From Mycobacterium gordonae (GTDB taxonomy: Bacteria > Actinomycetota > Actinomycetes > Mycobacteriales > Mycobacteriaceae), in the NCBI RefSeq assembly GCF_017086405.1, contig NZ_CP070973.1:5612739-5676738 (forward strand): a stretch of DNA of 64,000 bases, read 5' to 3'. The notes below the pieces were generated by a model, which was not told the origin of the DNA, searched no databases, and saw nothing but the letters and a program-made list of their open reading frames with translations. The position numbers and the translations under genes are program-made. This document shows, piece by piece, positions 24,058-32,835 of this stretch. Positions within the stretch are counted from its first letter, which is position 1. Every line of letters begins with the position of its first letter.

Positions 24058-26334
24058 GTGAGCACAACAAATTTTCGGAAGTTCACCGCCACCATCACCG
24101 GTTCCCCCCGGATCGGCCCGCGCCGCGAACTCAAGCGGGCTACCGAAGGGTACTGGGCCGGCCGCACCAGTCGCTCCGACCTGGAGTCCGTCGCGGCCAC
24201 CCTGCGCCGCGACACCTGGTCGGAGCTGGCGGCCGCCGGGCTGGACTCGGTGCCGATCAACACGTTCTCCTACTACGACCAGATGCTGGACACCTCGGTG
24301 CTACTGGGCGCGCTGCCGGCCCGGGTCAGCGGGATCTCCGACGAGTTGGACCGCTACTTCGTCGCCGCGCGCGGCAACGACGAGGTCGCCCCGCTGGAGA
24401 TGACGAAGTGGTTCGACACCAACTATCACTACCTGGTTCCCGAGATTGGGCCGTCGACCCGGTTTTCGCTGAACGCGGACAAGGTGCTGTCCGAGTTGAA
24501 AGAGTCTCATTCCCAAGATATTCCGGCACGTCCGGTGATCATCGGGCCAATCACCTTCCTGCTGCTCAGCAAGGCGGTGGACGGGGCGAGCCCACCGATC
24601 GAGCGGCTGCAGGAGCTGATGCCGATCTATTCCAAGCTGTTGTCCCTGCTCGCCGACGGCGGGGCGCAGTGGGTGCAGTTCGACGAGCCCGGGCTGGTCA
24701 CCGACATCTCCCCCGACGCTCCCGCGCTGGCCGAAGCCGTCTACAACTCCCTCGGTACGGTGGCCAATCGCCCGGCCATCCACGTCGCCACCTACTTCGG
24801 TGACCCGGGCGCCGCGTTGGCGGGGCTGGCCCGCACGCCGGTCGAGGCGATCGGCGTCGACCTGGTGTACGGACCCGATACCGCGGTGGCGGCGGTTCCG
24901 GAGTTGGCGGGCAAGACGCTGGTGGCCGGCATCGTCGACGGCCGCAACGTCTGGCGCACCGATCTGGAGGCCGCGCTGGGCAAGCTGACGCCGCTGCTGA
25001 AATCCGTGGGCGCAGTGGCTGTTTCGACTTCGTGCTCCACCCTGCACGTGCCGTATGCGTTGGACCTCGAGACCGATCTCGACGACAACCTGCGCAGTTG
25101 GTTGGCCTTCGGCGAGGAGAAGGTCCGCGAGGTGGTCGTGCTGGCCCGGGCGCTACGCGAGGGACGCGACGCCATCGCCGACGAGATCGCGGCCTCCAAT
25201 GCCACGGCGGCCTCCCGCATGAGCGACCCTCGGTTGCACAACGACCAGGTGCGGACCCGCATCGACTCGATCGTCGCGTCCGGCGTTCACCGTGGTGATC
25301 CCGCCGAGCGTCGGGCCGCCCAGGGGGCCCGCCTGCGACTGCCGGTGCTGCCGACCACGACGATCGGGTCCTACCCGCAGACCTCGGCGATCCGAATCGC
25401 CCGAGCCGCGCTGCGTTCCGGTGAGATCGACCAGACCGAGTACGAGCGGCGGATGAAGCAGGAGATTGCCGACGTCATCGCGCTGCAGGAGGAACTGGGC
25501 ATTGACGTGCTGGTGCACGGTGAGCCCGAGCGCAACGACATGGTGCAATACTTCGCCGAGCAGCTGGACGGCTTTTTCGCCACCCACAACGGCTGGGTGC
25601 AGTCTTACGGGAGCCGCTGCGTGCGTCCGCCGATCCTGTTCGGTGACGTGGCCCGCACCCATCCGATGACGGTCGACTGGATCACCTATGCGCAGTCGCT
25701 GACCGACAAGCCGGTGAAGGGCATGCTGACCGGACCGGTCACCATTCTGGCGTGGTCGTTCGTCCGAGACGACCAGCCCCTGGCCGACACCGCCAACCAG
25801 GTGGCGCTGGCGATCCGGGACGAGACGGTGGATCTGCAGTCCGCGGGTATCGCGGTGATCCAGGTCGACGAGCCGGCCCTGCGGGAGCTGCTGCCGCTGC
25901 GCCGGGCCGACCAAGACGAGTATCTGTCCTGGGCCGTGAGCTCTTTCCGGCTGGCCACCTCCGGCGTCGCGGACTCGACCCAGATCCACACCCACCTGTG
26001 CTATTCGGAGTTCGGCGAGGTGATTTCCGCGATCGCAGACCTGGACGCCGACGTCACCTCCATCGAGGCGGCGCGCTCGCACATGGAGGTGCTGGACGAC
26101 CTGAACGCGATCGGCTTCGCCAACAGTGTGGGACCGGGCGTCTACGACATCCACTCGCCGCGGGTGCCCAGCACCGAGGAGATGGCCGCGTCTTTCAGGG
26201 CTGCACTCAAAGCCGTCCCCGCTGAACGGCTTTGGGTGAATCCGGACTGTGGGTTGAAGACCCGCAACGTGGGCGAGGTGACGGCGTCACTGCGCAACAT
26301 GGTCACCGCCGCGCAACAGGTGCGGGCCGAGTAG
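24058..26334 (+). CDS. metE: Cobalamin-independent methionine synthase
   Basis: This 758-residue enzyme makes methionine by transferring a methyl group from 5-methyl-tetrahydropteroyltri-glutamate to homocysteine. Both MetE halves are present. The N-terminal domain opens with TATITGSPRIGPRRELKRA; the catalytic half begins near residue 435 with LPTTTIGSYPQT. Zinc ligands are in HTHLCYSEFG and in NPDCGLKTR near the C-terminus. I choose GTG 24058 (preceded by GAAGGA) over GTG 24028 because it gives the usual N-terminus and length. It is controlled by the upstream cobalamin riboswitch and followed by a strong hairpin. Confidence 0.96.
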   Translation: MSTTNFRKFTATITGSPRIGPRRELKRATEGYWAGRTSRSDLESVAATLRRDTWSELAAAGLDSVPINTFSYYDQMLDTSVLLGALPARVSGISDELDRYFVAARGNDEVAPLEMTKWFDTNYHYLVPEIGPSTRFSLNADKVLSELKESHSQDIPARPVIIGPITFLLLSKAVDGASPPIERLQELMPIYSKLLSLLADGGAQWVQFDEPGLVTDISPDAPALAEAVYNSLGTVANRPAIHVATYFGDPGAALAGLARTPVEAIGVDLVYGPDTAVAAVPELAGKTLVAGIVDGRNVWRTDLEAALGKLTPLLKSVGAVAVSTSCSTLHVPYALDLETDLDDNLRSWLAFGEEKVREVVVLARALREGRDAIADEIAASNATAASRMSDPRLHNDQVRTRIDSIVASGVHRGDPAERRAAQGARLRLPVLPTTTIGSYPQTSAIRIARAALRSGEIDQTEYERRMKQEIADVIALQEELGIDVLVHGEPERNDMVQYFAEQLDGFFATHNGWVQSYGSRCVRPPILFGDVARTHPMTVDWITYAQSLTDKPVKGMLTGPVTILAWSFVRDDQPLADTANQVALAIRDETVDLQSAGIAVIQVDEPALRELLPLRRADQDEYLSWAVSSFRLATSGVADSTQIHTHLCYSEFGEVISAIADLDADVTSIEAARSHMEVLDDLNAIGFANSVGPGVYDIHSPRVPSTEEMAASFRAALKAVPAERLWVNPDCGLKTRNVGEVTASLRNMVTAAQQVRAE

Positions 26335-26335
26335 C

Positions 26336-26392
26336 GGGAACAACCGCAAAGGCACCCATTTCGTGCCGAAATGAGGTGCTTTTGCGTTCCCC
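26336..26392. terminator. Long hairpin between convergent metE and DUF3556 genes
   Basis: The segments GGGAAC, CCGCAAA, GCACC and ATTTCG are mirrored by CGAAAT, GGTGC, TTTGCG and GTTCCC around a 3-base loop, with a few mismatches. It begins directly after the metE stop and lies about 30 bp beyond the end of the opposing gene. There is no U-run, as is usual in mycobacteria, so it would act as a bidirectional barrier. Confidence 0.7.
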
Positions 26393-26424
26393 CGCAAGCG
26401 GGAGGTGCCGCCAGCTCGCCGGCG

Positions 26425-28152
26425 TCAGTCCTCCACCACGACCGGGACGTCGTCGGCCCAGGGCTGGCGGGTCACCATGTCGGCCACCCGGACATAGCCG
26501 TGCTCGAATTCGCCTGTGGCGGCATCGACTAACCGATAACGCTGGATCTGCCGGTGGATCGGCTGCGCGTCCAGCAGGACCACGCGCACCTCGCCGGGCT
26601 CGAATCGGCAGCGCCGTTGCATCGCCGCAATCAGTTGCTCATTGTGCATGTGGCCGTCACCGAAGTTCCAGCCGATCGCGGTGCTGCAGATGCGCTCTCC
26701 GTCGGTGATGACGTAGTCGTCCTCGTTCTGTCCGGCCATCGCGCGGTGCGCCAGGGTGAACAGTGCCCGGCCGTGAGTGTTCATGGCGCGGAACGCATAC
26801 CCGAGGTACATCGGGATCTGCGCACGATCCTTGCCGTAGAACCGCTCCAGCTGCGCCTGCGGCATGCTGGCGATCGCGACGATGCCCCGCGCGATCTTCT
26901 CGCTCGCGGACGGCTTGACGCACCACAGCGTCGTGTCCCAGTTGCCGGCGTAGTAGCGCATGCCCGGCAGGAACGAGATCTTGCGCGGGAACATATTGCC
27001 CAAGATCACGATGCCCACCAGCAGGGTGAACAGCATCGCCACCGGGGCAAGGTGTTTGACGTCGCTGATGCCCAGCTGGGCATGCCCGACGAACAGCGAG
27101 AACACGCCGAAGATCATGAACACGTTCCACTCCAGCGGCACCCCCATCGGGATTGCGGTCAGGATGCCCAGGTGGAAACACACCATCACAATCGCTGCTA
27201 CGGTGGTGGGCCACCCGCCATGGGAGAAGAACAGCGCCAACGGCACGAACATCTCGATGAACGTGCTGACGTGAGCGAACAGCCGTGACAAGAGTCCGGG
27301 CCGCAGATCGTCGGGGAACTTCTCGAAGAACATCCGCTTGATGAACCGCGGCCGGAACAGCGGGTTGTTGGACATCATCGTGGAGATCACGAACGGGAAG
27401 TGCTTGTTGAGTTTGGACGTCGCCGCGCCCATCCAGATCACCAGGAACACCAGCTTGGCCGCGACGATCATGTCGATGGCGTTCCAGCCGCCGAACAGGA
27501 ACGTCACGGTGAGCGAGCCGTAGACCTCACCGCGGGCAGCCAGGAAAATCACCTTGTCGCGCAGCCCCGCCGCAGCCAACACCAGCAGGATCGCCACGAT
27601 CTGCCACATCGGCAGCAGCCCGACCTTGCTTCCCACGGCCGGGATCGGGCCGGTGCCGTCGGTGAACAACGCCGTCACCAGCAACACCAGCAGCAGGGCA
27701 TAGAGGGCGACGTCCACCGGCTTGCGTTTGGTGCCGAAGGTCAACGGCACCCGGTCCGGCCAGGGTGGCAGCCGGATGGTGCCGAAGCGCATCCAGTACA
27801 GGATCGAGCCCATCGGCGGAAAAAAGCGGTTGTTGAGCGGGCCGAAGCCGCAGCCCAGCCCCACCACCTCGAAGAGCATCGTGTACAGCACGACCTTCTC
27901 GAAGACGATCGGCTCGGCGTACCAGGCACGGACGTTGGTGAATCCGTCAATACCTTTGGTGCCCAGCACAATCAGCCACGCCACCAAGATGTACAGCAGG
28001 ATCTTGACCACGTAGAACAGGTGCATCACCACCGGCGTGCCGAAGCCCACCTCGGCCCAGTGCCGGGCCATCGGGCGGATCTTCTCGCTGCGGGTGCCCT
28101 TGCTCCACTCGGCGATGTCGACTTCGGGCAATTGGGGCTTGAGAAATCCCAT
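26425..28152 (-). CDS. DUF3556 multi-pass membrane protein (Rv1132-like)
   Basis: This 575-residue protein has many hydrophobic segments (VVKILLYILVAWLIVLGTK near residue 50, VALYALLLVLLVTALF near 170, IVAILLVLAAAGL near 205 and more up to about 420). A soluble C-terminal part contains YVITDGERICSTAIGWNFGD. It matches the mycobacterial DUF3556 family and the size and location of M. tuberculosis Rv1132. Start ATG 28152 (MGFLKPQLPEVD) is chosen because a KstR box lies 13 bp upstream, between it and a longer start at 28194. Function is unknown. The KstR box suggests induction during cholesterol growth, so a role in sterol uptake or membrane adaptation is possible. Confidence 0.85.
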   Translation of the reverse strand: MGFLKPQLPEVDIAEWSKGTRSEKIRPMARHWAEVGFGTPVVMHLFYVVKILLYILVAWLIVLGTKGIDGFTNVRAWYAEPIVFEKVVLYTMLFEVVGLGCGFGPLNNRFFPPMGSILYWMRFGTIRLPPWPDRVPLTFGTKRKPVDVALYALLLVLLVTALFTDGTGPIPAVGSKVGLLPMWQIVAILLVLAAAGLRDKVIFLAARGEVYGSLTVTFLFGGWNAIDMIVAAKLVFLVIWMGAATSKLNKHFPFVISTMMSNNPLFRPRFIKRMFFEKFPDDLRPGLLSRLFAHVSTFIEMFVPLALFFSHGGWPTTVAAIVMVCFHLGILTAIPMGVPLEWNVFMIFGVFSLFVGHAQLGISDVKHLAPVAMLFTLLVGIVILGNMFPRKISFLPGMRYYAGNWDTTLWCVKPSASEKIARGIVAIASMPQAQLERFYGKDRAQIPMYLGYAFRAMNTHGRALFTLAHRAMAGQNEDDYVITDGERICSTAIGWNFGDGHMHNEQLIAAMQRRCRFEPGEVRVVLLDAQPIHRQIQRYRLVDAATGEFEHGYVRVADMVTRQPWADDVPVVVED

Positions 28153-28164
28153 GGTTTCACAGAT

Positions 28165-28178
28165 TAGAACGTGTTCTA
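28165..28178. promoter_or_regulatory. KstR operator TAGAACGTGTTCTA
   Basis: This is a perfect match to the KstR consensus TnnAACnnGTTnnA and to its strongest form TAGAACnnGTTCTA, with fully symmetric arms. It lies 13-26 bp upstream of the DUF3556 start. KstR is the TetR-family repressor of cholesterol catabolism in mycobacteria and rhodococci. Confidence 0.85.
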
Positions 28179-28266
28179 GCCAGTTGCCCAGCACACCGCA
28201 CCGAATCCTTGGTCAGCCGCCGCCACGGGCGATACCGTGAGCTACGGGGCGAAGGGAGTGGGGAGC

Positions 28267-28488
28267 ATGCGCGGACCTCGGTACCTGAGATGGGCGGTCG
28301 GGGTAACCGCCGCGACAATCGCATTCGTCGCCGGCAGCGGTCCGGCGCGAGCACAGGCGCCGTCCCCGGGTGATTCCTGCACGGTGTTGCACGCCACCAC
28401 CCAGGACGCCGAGGGCAAGACGATGTGGTGCAACCCGACCATGACGGGCAGTCACAGCCTGGTCTGGCAGTACGGCGGGCCGGGCTAG
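28267..28488 (+). CDS. Small secreted protein, 73 residues
   Basis: ATG 28267, preceded by GGGGAG, opens a 73-residue frame. A signal peptide is clear: positively charged MRGPRYLR, hydrophobic AVGVTAATIAFVAG, and a cleavage site after ARA. The mature part of about 45 residues has two cysteines (DSCTVLHATT and MWCNPTM), probably forming a disulfide, and ends LVWQYGGPG. It belongs to a type of small exported mycobacterial protein of unknown role. A GTG 28237 start is possible but would spoil the signal peptide. Its stop overlaps the prpR stop in convergent orientation by four bases. Confidence 0.75.
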   Translation: MRGPRYLRWAVGVTAATIAFVAGSGPARAQAPSPGDSCTVLHATTQDAEGKTMWCNPTMTGSHSLVWQYGGPG

Positions 28489-29906
28489 GCTTCGAGGGCA
28501 GTCGCCGCCGGATACGGTAGGTCCGAACTCGCGTGCGGATCCACCCGCACCGGACGGCCGAGGTAGGGGAAGGCCCGTTGCGGGCACGCGAGGCGGTCGC
28601 AGATCTTGCAGCCCGCACCGATCGGCACCGTCGCCTCGGCGTCGGTCAGGTCCACGCCGACCGAATAGACCAGCTTCTCGGCATGAGCCACGTCGCACCC
28701 GAGGCCGATCGCGAAGCTCTTGTCGGGCCCGAGGTAGCGACCGGGACCCGTCGTGGTCGTCCGGGCGATCCAAAAGTAGGTCCGCCCGTCGGGCATCTGG
28801 GCCACCTGCGTCAGGAACTGACCGGGTCGTGAGAACGCGTGATGCACCACCCAGAGCGGGCAGTTGCCGCCGACGCGGGAGAAATGAAACGCCGTGGCGG
28901 ACTGGCGTTTAGAGATGTTTCCCGCACTGTCGGTGCGGACGAAGATGAACGGGATACCGCGCGCGCTGGGGCGTTGCAGGGTGGACAGGCGGTGGCAGAT
29001 GGTTTCGAAACCCACCTCGAATCGTCGTGACAGCCGATCGACGTCATAGCGCACGCTATCGGCGGCCTGCAGAAATCTCTGGTACGGCAACAACAGCGCG
29101 CCGGCGAAGTAGTTGGCCAACCCGATGCGGGCCACACCCCGCGCGTCGTCGCTGAGCTGGTCGTCGGCCGCCAGGAGACCGCTGATCAATTCGGCCTGGG
29201 TCAGCAGCGCGATCTGGGTGGCCAGCTGGAAGGCACGCTGCCCGGGCTGCAACCAGCGCGCAATGTAGAGCGTCCTCGATTCGGGCTGAAACATCCTCTT
29301 GGCGTTGGGATTCAGCGTCTGCCCGTCATCAATGACGACGGTCACCCGGAGCTCGTTTTCGAGCAACGCGGCCAGTTGTGCGTCGAGTCCACCAATCCGT
29401 AGCCGGCTGCGGTCGAACAGCTCTTCGGCCGCGACGTCCAACTCCGCAATGTGGTTTTTGCGGTCGTAGAAGAAGTCGCGCACTTCCTCGAAGGGCATCG
29501 GCTGTTGGGCCGTCGCCGAAGTGTCGACGTTGGCCCGGCTGTGCAGCGCCTCGACGTCGGCGATGGCGTCGTGCAACCGCCGGTGCAGGTTGACCAGCGT
29601 CTGGCCGACCGCCGGCATCCGCGCGACGAGTTCCTCGATCTGGGCAGCGGAGGCCGGCGCCTCGGCCAGGACCTCGCGCAGGTCGGAAATCAATCGGGCG
29701 TCCGACTCCGGGGCCAGGTAATGCGCCGGCAGGTCGAAACGTTCGGTCAGGGTCAGCAGGACCGGCACGGTGATGGGCCGCTGGTCATTCTCCAGCTGGT
29801 TGACGTAGCTGGCGGACAGGCCGAGGGCACGAGCCAGCGCGACCTGGGTCAGGCCCCGGTCCTCGCGTAACCGCCGCAACCGTGCGCCGGCGAAAGTCTT
29901 GGCCAT
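28485..29906 (-). CDS. prpR: PrpR/RamB-family regulator of propionate metabolism
   Basis: This is a 473-residue regulator. The N-terminal helix-turn-helix of XRE type (RLREDRGLTQVALARALGLS, about residues 10-60) is followed by an IrrE-like central domain and a C-terminal short-chain acyl-CoA-sensing region. Four cysteines near the end (GLGCDVAHAEK, AGCKICDRLACPQ) match the Fe-S cluster site described for M. tuberculosis PrpR. Start ATG 29906 (MAKTFAGARLRRL) is chosen; an ATG 18 bp upstream is an alternative. It is divergent from prpD across 118 bp, the arrangement of Rv1129c/Rv1130. It activates the methylcitrate cycle when propionyl-CoA accumulates. Confidence 0.94.
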   Translation of the reverse strand: MAKTFAGARLRRLREDRGLTQVALARALGLSASYVNQLENDQRPITVPVLLTLTERFDLPAHYLAPESDARLISDLREVLAEAPASAAQIEELVARMPAVGQTLVNLHRRLHDAIADVEALHSRANVDTSATAQQPMPFEEVRDFFYDRKNHIAELDVAAEELFDRSRLRIGGLDAQLAALLENELRVTVVIDDGQTLNPNAKRMFQPESRTLYIARWLQPGQRAFQLATQIALLTQAELISGLLAADDQLSDDARGVARIGLANYFAGALLLPYQRFLQAADSVRYDVDRLSRRFEVGFETICHRLSTLQRPSARGIPFIFVRTDSAGNISKRQSATAFHFSRVGGNCPLWVVHHAFSRPGQFLTQVAQMPDGRTYFWIARTTTTGPGRYLGPDKSFAIGLGCDVAHAEKLVYSVGVDLTDAEATVPIGAGCKICDRLACPQRAFPYLGRPVRVDPHASSDLPYPAATALEA

Positions 29907-30024
29907 GCGCACACGGTACGCCATCTCGGATTCACAATATTCGCAATCAGTGTCGACTACGGACACAAAATCACGCATATTTAGGCCATTTACCGACATC
30001 CCGGCTCTGCGTACTGTGCGATAC

Positions 30025-31533
30025 ATGCACCTGCACGCAGTCCGCACCCACCGCAGCGCCGACGACTTTCCGCGTCGCGAACAGCTCGCCTGGAAAATCG
30101 CCGAAGTCGCGATAGACCCCGTGGCGGTTCCTGCCGAAACACAAGCCATGGTGATCAACCGCATGATCGACAATGTTGCGGTGTCGGCGGCCTCGGTCAT
30201 CCGGCGTCCCGTCGCCACCGCCCGTGCCCAGGCTGTCAGTCGGCCCAGTCCAAGCCGGGGGGCGAAGGTTTTCGGCATCGACGGCGACTACGCACCGGAG
30301 TGGGCCGCGTGGGCCAACGGCGTGGCGGTCCGTGAACTCGATTTCCACGACACGTTTCTGGCCGCGGACTACTCCCACCCCGCCGACAACATCCCTCCGC
30401 TAACCGCCGTGGCCCAGCATCTCGGGCTCAGCGGGGCAGATCTGGTCCGCGGGTTGGCGACCGCGTACGAGATTCAGATTGCCTTGGTGAACGGAATCTG
30501 TCTGCACCAGAACAAGATTGACCACGTCGCGCACCTGGGCCCGGCGGTGGCCGCCGGCTTGGGGACGATGCTGCGTCTCGACCCGGACATCATCTATTCG
30601 GCGATCGGTCAGGCGTTGCACCTCACGACCGCCACCCGGCAATCGCGCAAAGGACACATCTCTAGCTGGAAGGCATTCGCTCCCGCGTGGGCGGGCAAGG
30701 TCGCGATCGAGGCCGTCGACCGCGCCATGCGCGGAGAAGGCGCACCCGCTCCCATCTATGAAGGCGAGGACGGCGTGATCGCCTGGCTTCTCGCCGGGCC
30801 CGAGCACACCTACCAGGTGCCGCTTCCCGAAGCGGGCGAGCCCAAGCGCGCGATCCTGGACAGCTATACCAAAGAACATTCCGCGGAATACCAGAGCCAG
30901 GCTCTGATCGATCTGGCCCGCCGGATGCGCACGCGGATCGGCGACCTGGAGCAGATCGCGACGATCGTGCTGCACACCAGTCACCACACGCACTATGTGA
31001 TCGGCACCGGATCCAATGACCCGCAGAAGTTCGACCCCGATGCCTCGCGCGAAACCCTGGACCACTCGGTGATGTACATCTTCGCGGTCGCATTGCAGGA
31101 CGGAACGTGGCACCACGACCGGTCGTACGCGACCGAGCGGTCACACCGTCCGGACACTGTCGCCCTGTGGCACAAGGTCTCCACCCGCGAGGATCCTGAA
31201 TGGACCCGGCGTTACCACTCCCGCGACCCCGCCGAGAAGGCGTTCGGCGCACGTGCCGAGGTCACGCTGATGAGCGGTGCGGTGATCGTCGACGAGATCG
31301 CCGTCGCCGATGCACATCCGTTGGGAGCCAGGCCCTTCGGGCGTGAACAATACGTCGCGAAGTTCACCGGGCTCACCGAAGGTGTGATCGACGACGCTGA
31401 ACGGCAGCGGTTTCTGTCGGCGGTAACCGCTCTCCCGGAAATGGCGGCCGGTGCGCTCGGCGCGCTCAACCTGCGCGTCGATAGGTCCGTGCTGGACCAG
31501 GCACCGAGGATTCCGCCGGGAATCTTCGGATGA
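30025..31533 (+). CDS. prpD: 2-methylcitrate dehydratase
   Basis: This 502-residue MmgE/PrpD-family enzyme dehydrates 2-methylcitrate in the methylcitrate cycle, which removes propionyl-CoA from odd-chain fatty acids and cholesterol. Family blocks include RELDFHDTFLAADYSHPADN, KIDHVAHLGPAVAAGLG, TRQSRKGHISSWKAFA and THHTHYVIGTGSNDPQKF-type sequence. I use ATG 30025 (MHLHAVRTHRS), which gives a standard length; the frame is open upstream into the prpR promoter. It overlaps prpC by four bases (ATGA, 31530-31533). Control by the divergent prpR is expected. Confidence 0.94.
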   Translation: MHLHAVRTHRSADDFPRREQLAWKIAEVAIDPVAVPAETQAMVINRMIDNVAVSAASVIRRPVATARAQAVSRPSPSRGAKVFGIDGDYAPEWAAWANGVAVRELDFHDTFLAADYSHPADNIPPLTAVAQHLGLSGADLVRGLATAYEIQIALVNGICLHQNKIDHVAHLGPAVAAGLGTMLRLDPDIIYSAIGQALHLTTATRQSRKGHISSWKAFAPAWAGKVAIEAVDRAMRGEGAPAPIYEGEDGVIAWLLAGPEHTYQVPLPEAGEPKRAILDSYTKEHSAEYQSQALIDLARRMRTRIGDLEQIATIVLHTSHHTHYVIGTGSNDPQKFDPDASRETLDHSVMYIFAVALQDGTWHHDRSYATERSHRPDTVALWHKVSTREDPEWTRRYHSRDPAEKAFGARAEVTLMSGAVIVDEIAVADAHPLGARPFGREQYVAKFTGLTEGVIDDAERQRFLSAVTALPEMAAGALGALNLRVDRSVLDQAPRIPPGIFG

Positions 31534-32708
31534 ACCAGCATCGCAACGGTATTCAGTACTCGGAAGGGAGTCACCTCATGGTCGCCAGTGCAGAGTCGCG
31601 CATCTTCAAAGGCCTGTCCGGCGTCGTCGTCGACACCACCTCGATCTCCAAGGTCGTCCCGGAAACCAATACTTTGACCTACCGCGGCTACCCCGTCCAG
31701 GACCTTGCCGCGCACTGCAGCTTCGAACAGGTCGCGTATCTGCTCTGGCATGGCGAGATGCCCGACGAACAGCAACTGACGCTGTTCACGCAACGGGAAC
31801 GCGCGAACCGCCGACTGAACCGCTCCATGCTGTCCCTGATCGAGAAGCAACCCGACACCTGCCATCCGATGGACGTGGTGCGCACCGTCATCAGCGTCCT
31901 TGGCGCCGAGGACGTCGACGAAGACGACAGCAGTGTCGAGGCGAACTACGCGAAATCGCTGCGCATGTTTGCCGCCCTGCCGACAATCGTCGCTGCCGAC
32001 ATGCGCCGTCGGCGCGGACTGCGGCCAATCGCCCCGCACAGCCACATGACGTATGCGCAGAACTTCCTCCACATGTGCTTCGGCGCTGTCGGTGCGGACG
32101 CGATTGTCGAGGCCTTCGAGCAGTCCATGATCTTGTACGCCGAACACAGCTTCAATGCATCGACTTTCGCCGCACGGGTGGTCACCTCCACACAGTCCGA
32201 TATTTACAGCGCCGTCACAGCCGCGATCGGCGCGCTCAAGGGTCCACTACACGGTGGTGCCAACGAAGCAGTGATGCGCGACATGCTCGAAATCGGTACG
32301 GGCGAAAGGGCATCGCAGTGGCTGCGGGAAAAGCTGGCACGCAAGCAAAAGGTGATGGGCTTCGGCCACCGGGTGTACAAGAACGGGGACTCGCGGGTAC
32401 CGACCATGAAGGCGGCTCTGGATCGCGTTGCAGCGATCCGCAACGGCGAACGCTGGCTGCGCATCTACGACATCCTGCAGCGCGAGATGACGACCGCCAC
32501 CGGACTCAAGGCCAATCTCGACTTTCCGACCGGTCCCGCCTACTACCTGATGGGTTTCGACATCGGTTGCTTCACACCAATTTTCGTGATGAGCCGGATC
32601 ACCGGCTGGACCGCGCATATCATGGAGCAGACCGCGTCGAACGCGTTGATCCGGCCACTGAGTCAGTACGTCGGGCCGCCACAACGCACGCTCGCCCCGA
32701 CCCGCTGA
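31530..32708 (+). CDS. prpC: 2-methylcitrate synthase (citrate synthase family)
   Basis: This is a 392-residue citrate-synthase-fold enzyme condensing propionyl-CoA with oxaloacetate; M. tuberculosis calls the homologue gltA1/prpC. Catalytic residues are visible: His in LHGGANEAV, His in GFGHRVYK, and Asp in NLDFPTGPAYY. RMRRRRGLRPIAPHS-type and GWTAHIMEQ blocks confirm the family. ATG 31530 overlaps the prpD stop. An alternative ATG 31578 has a better ribosome-binding site (GGAAGGGAG), so the true N-terminus could be 16 residues shorter. It forms a two-gene operon with prpD. Confidence 0.94.
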   Translation: MNQHRNGIQYSEGSHLMVASAESRIFKGLSGVVVDTTSISKVVPETNTLTYRGYPVQDLAAHCSFEQVAYLLWHGEMPDEQQLTLFTQRERANRRLNRSMLSLIEKQPDTCHPMDVVRTVISVLGAEDVDEDDSSVEANYAKSLRMFAALPTIVAADMRRRRGLRPIAPHSHMTYAQNFLHMCFGAVGADAIVEAFEQSMILYAEHSFNASTFAARVVTSTQSDIYSAVTAAIGALKGPLHGGANEAVMRDMLEIGTGERASQWLREKLARKQKVMGFGHRVYKNGDSRVPTMKAALDRVAAIRNGERWLRIYDILQREMTTATGLKANLDFPTGPAYYLMGFDIGCFTPIFVMSRITGWTAHIMEQTASNALIRPLSQYVGPPQRTLAPTR

Positions 32709-32835
32709 CCTCAAAGGCATTCCGCACCAGCACAACCGGCTGACCCACGCGTCACCCTCGCTGAAACCATGTCGGCGGGGCCGTGATCGGTGTAGCTTGC
32801 TGCTGGGGCGTCTTGGGGTCACTGAGGAGTGGGGC

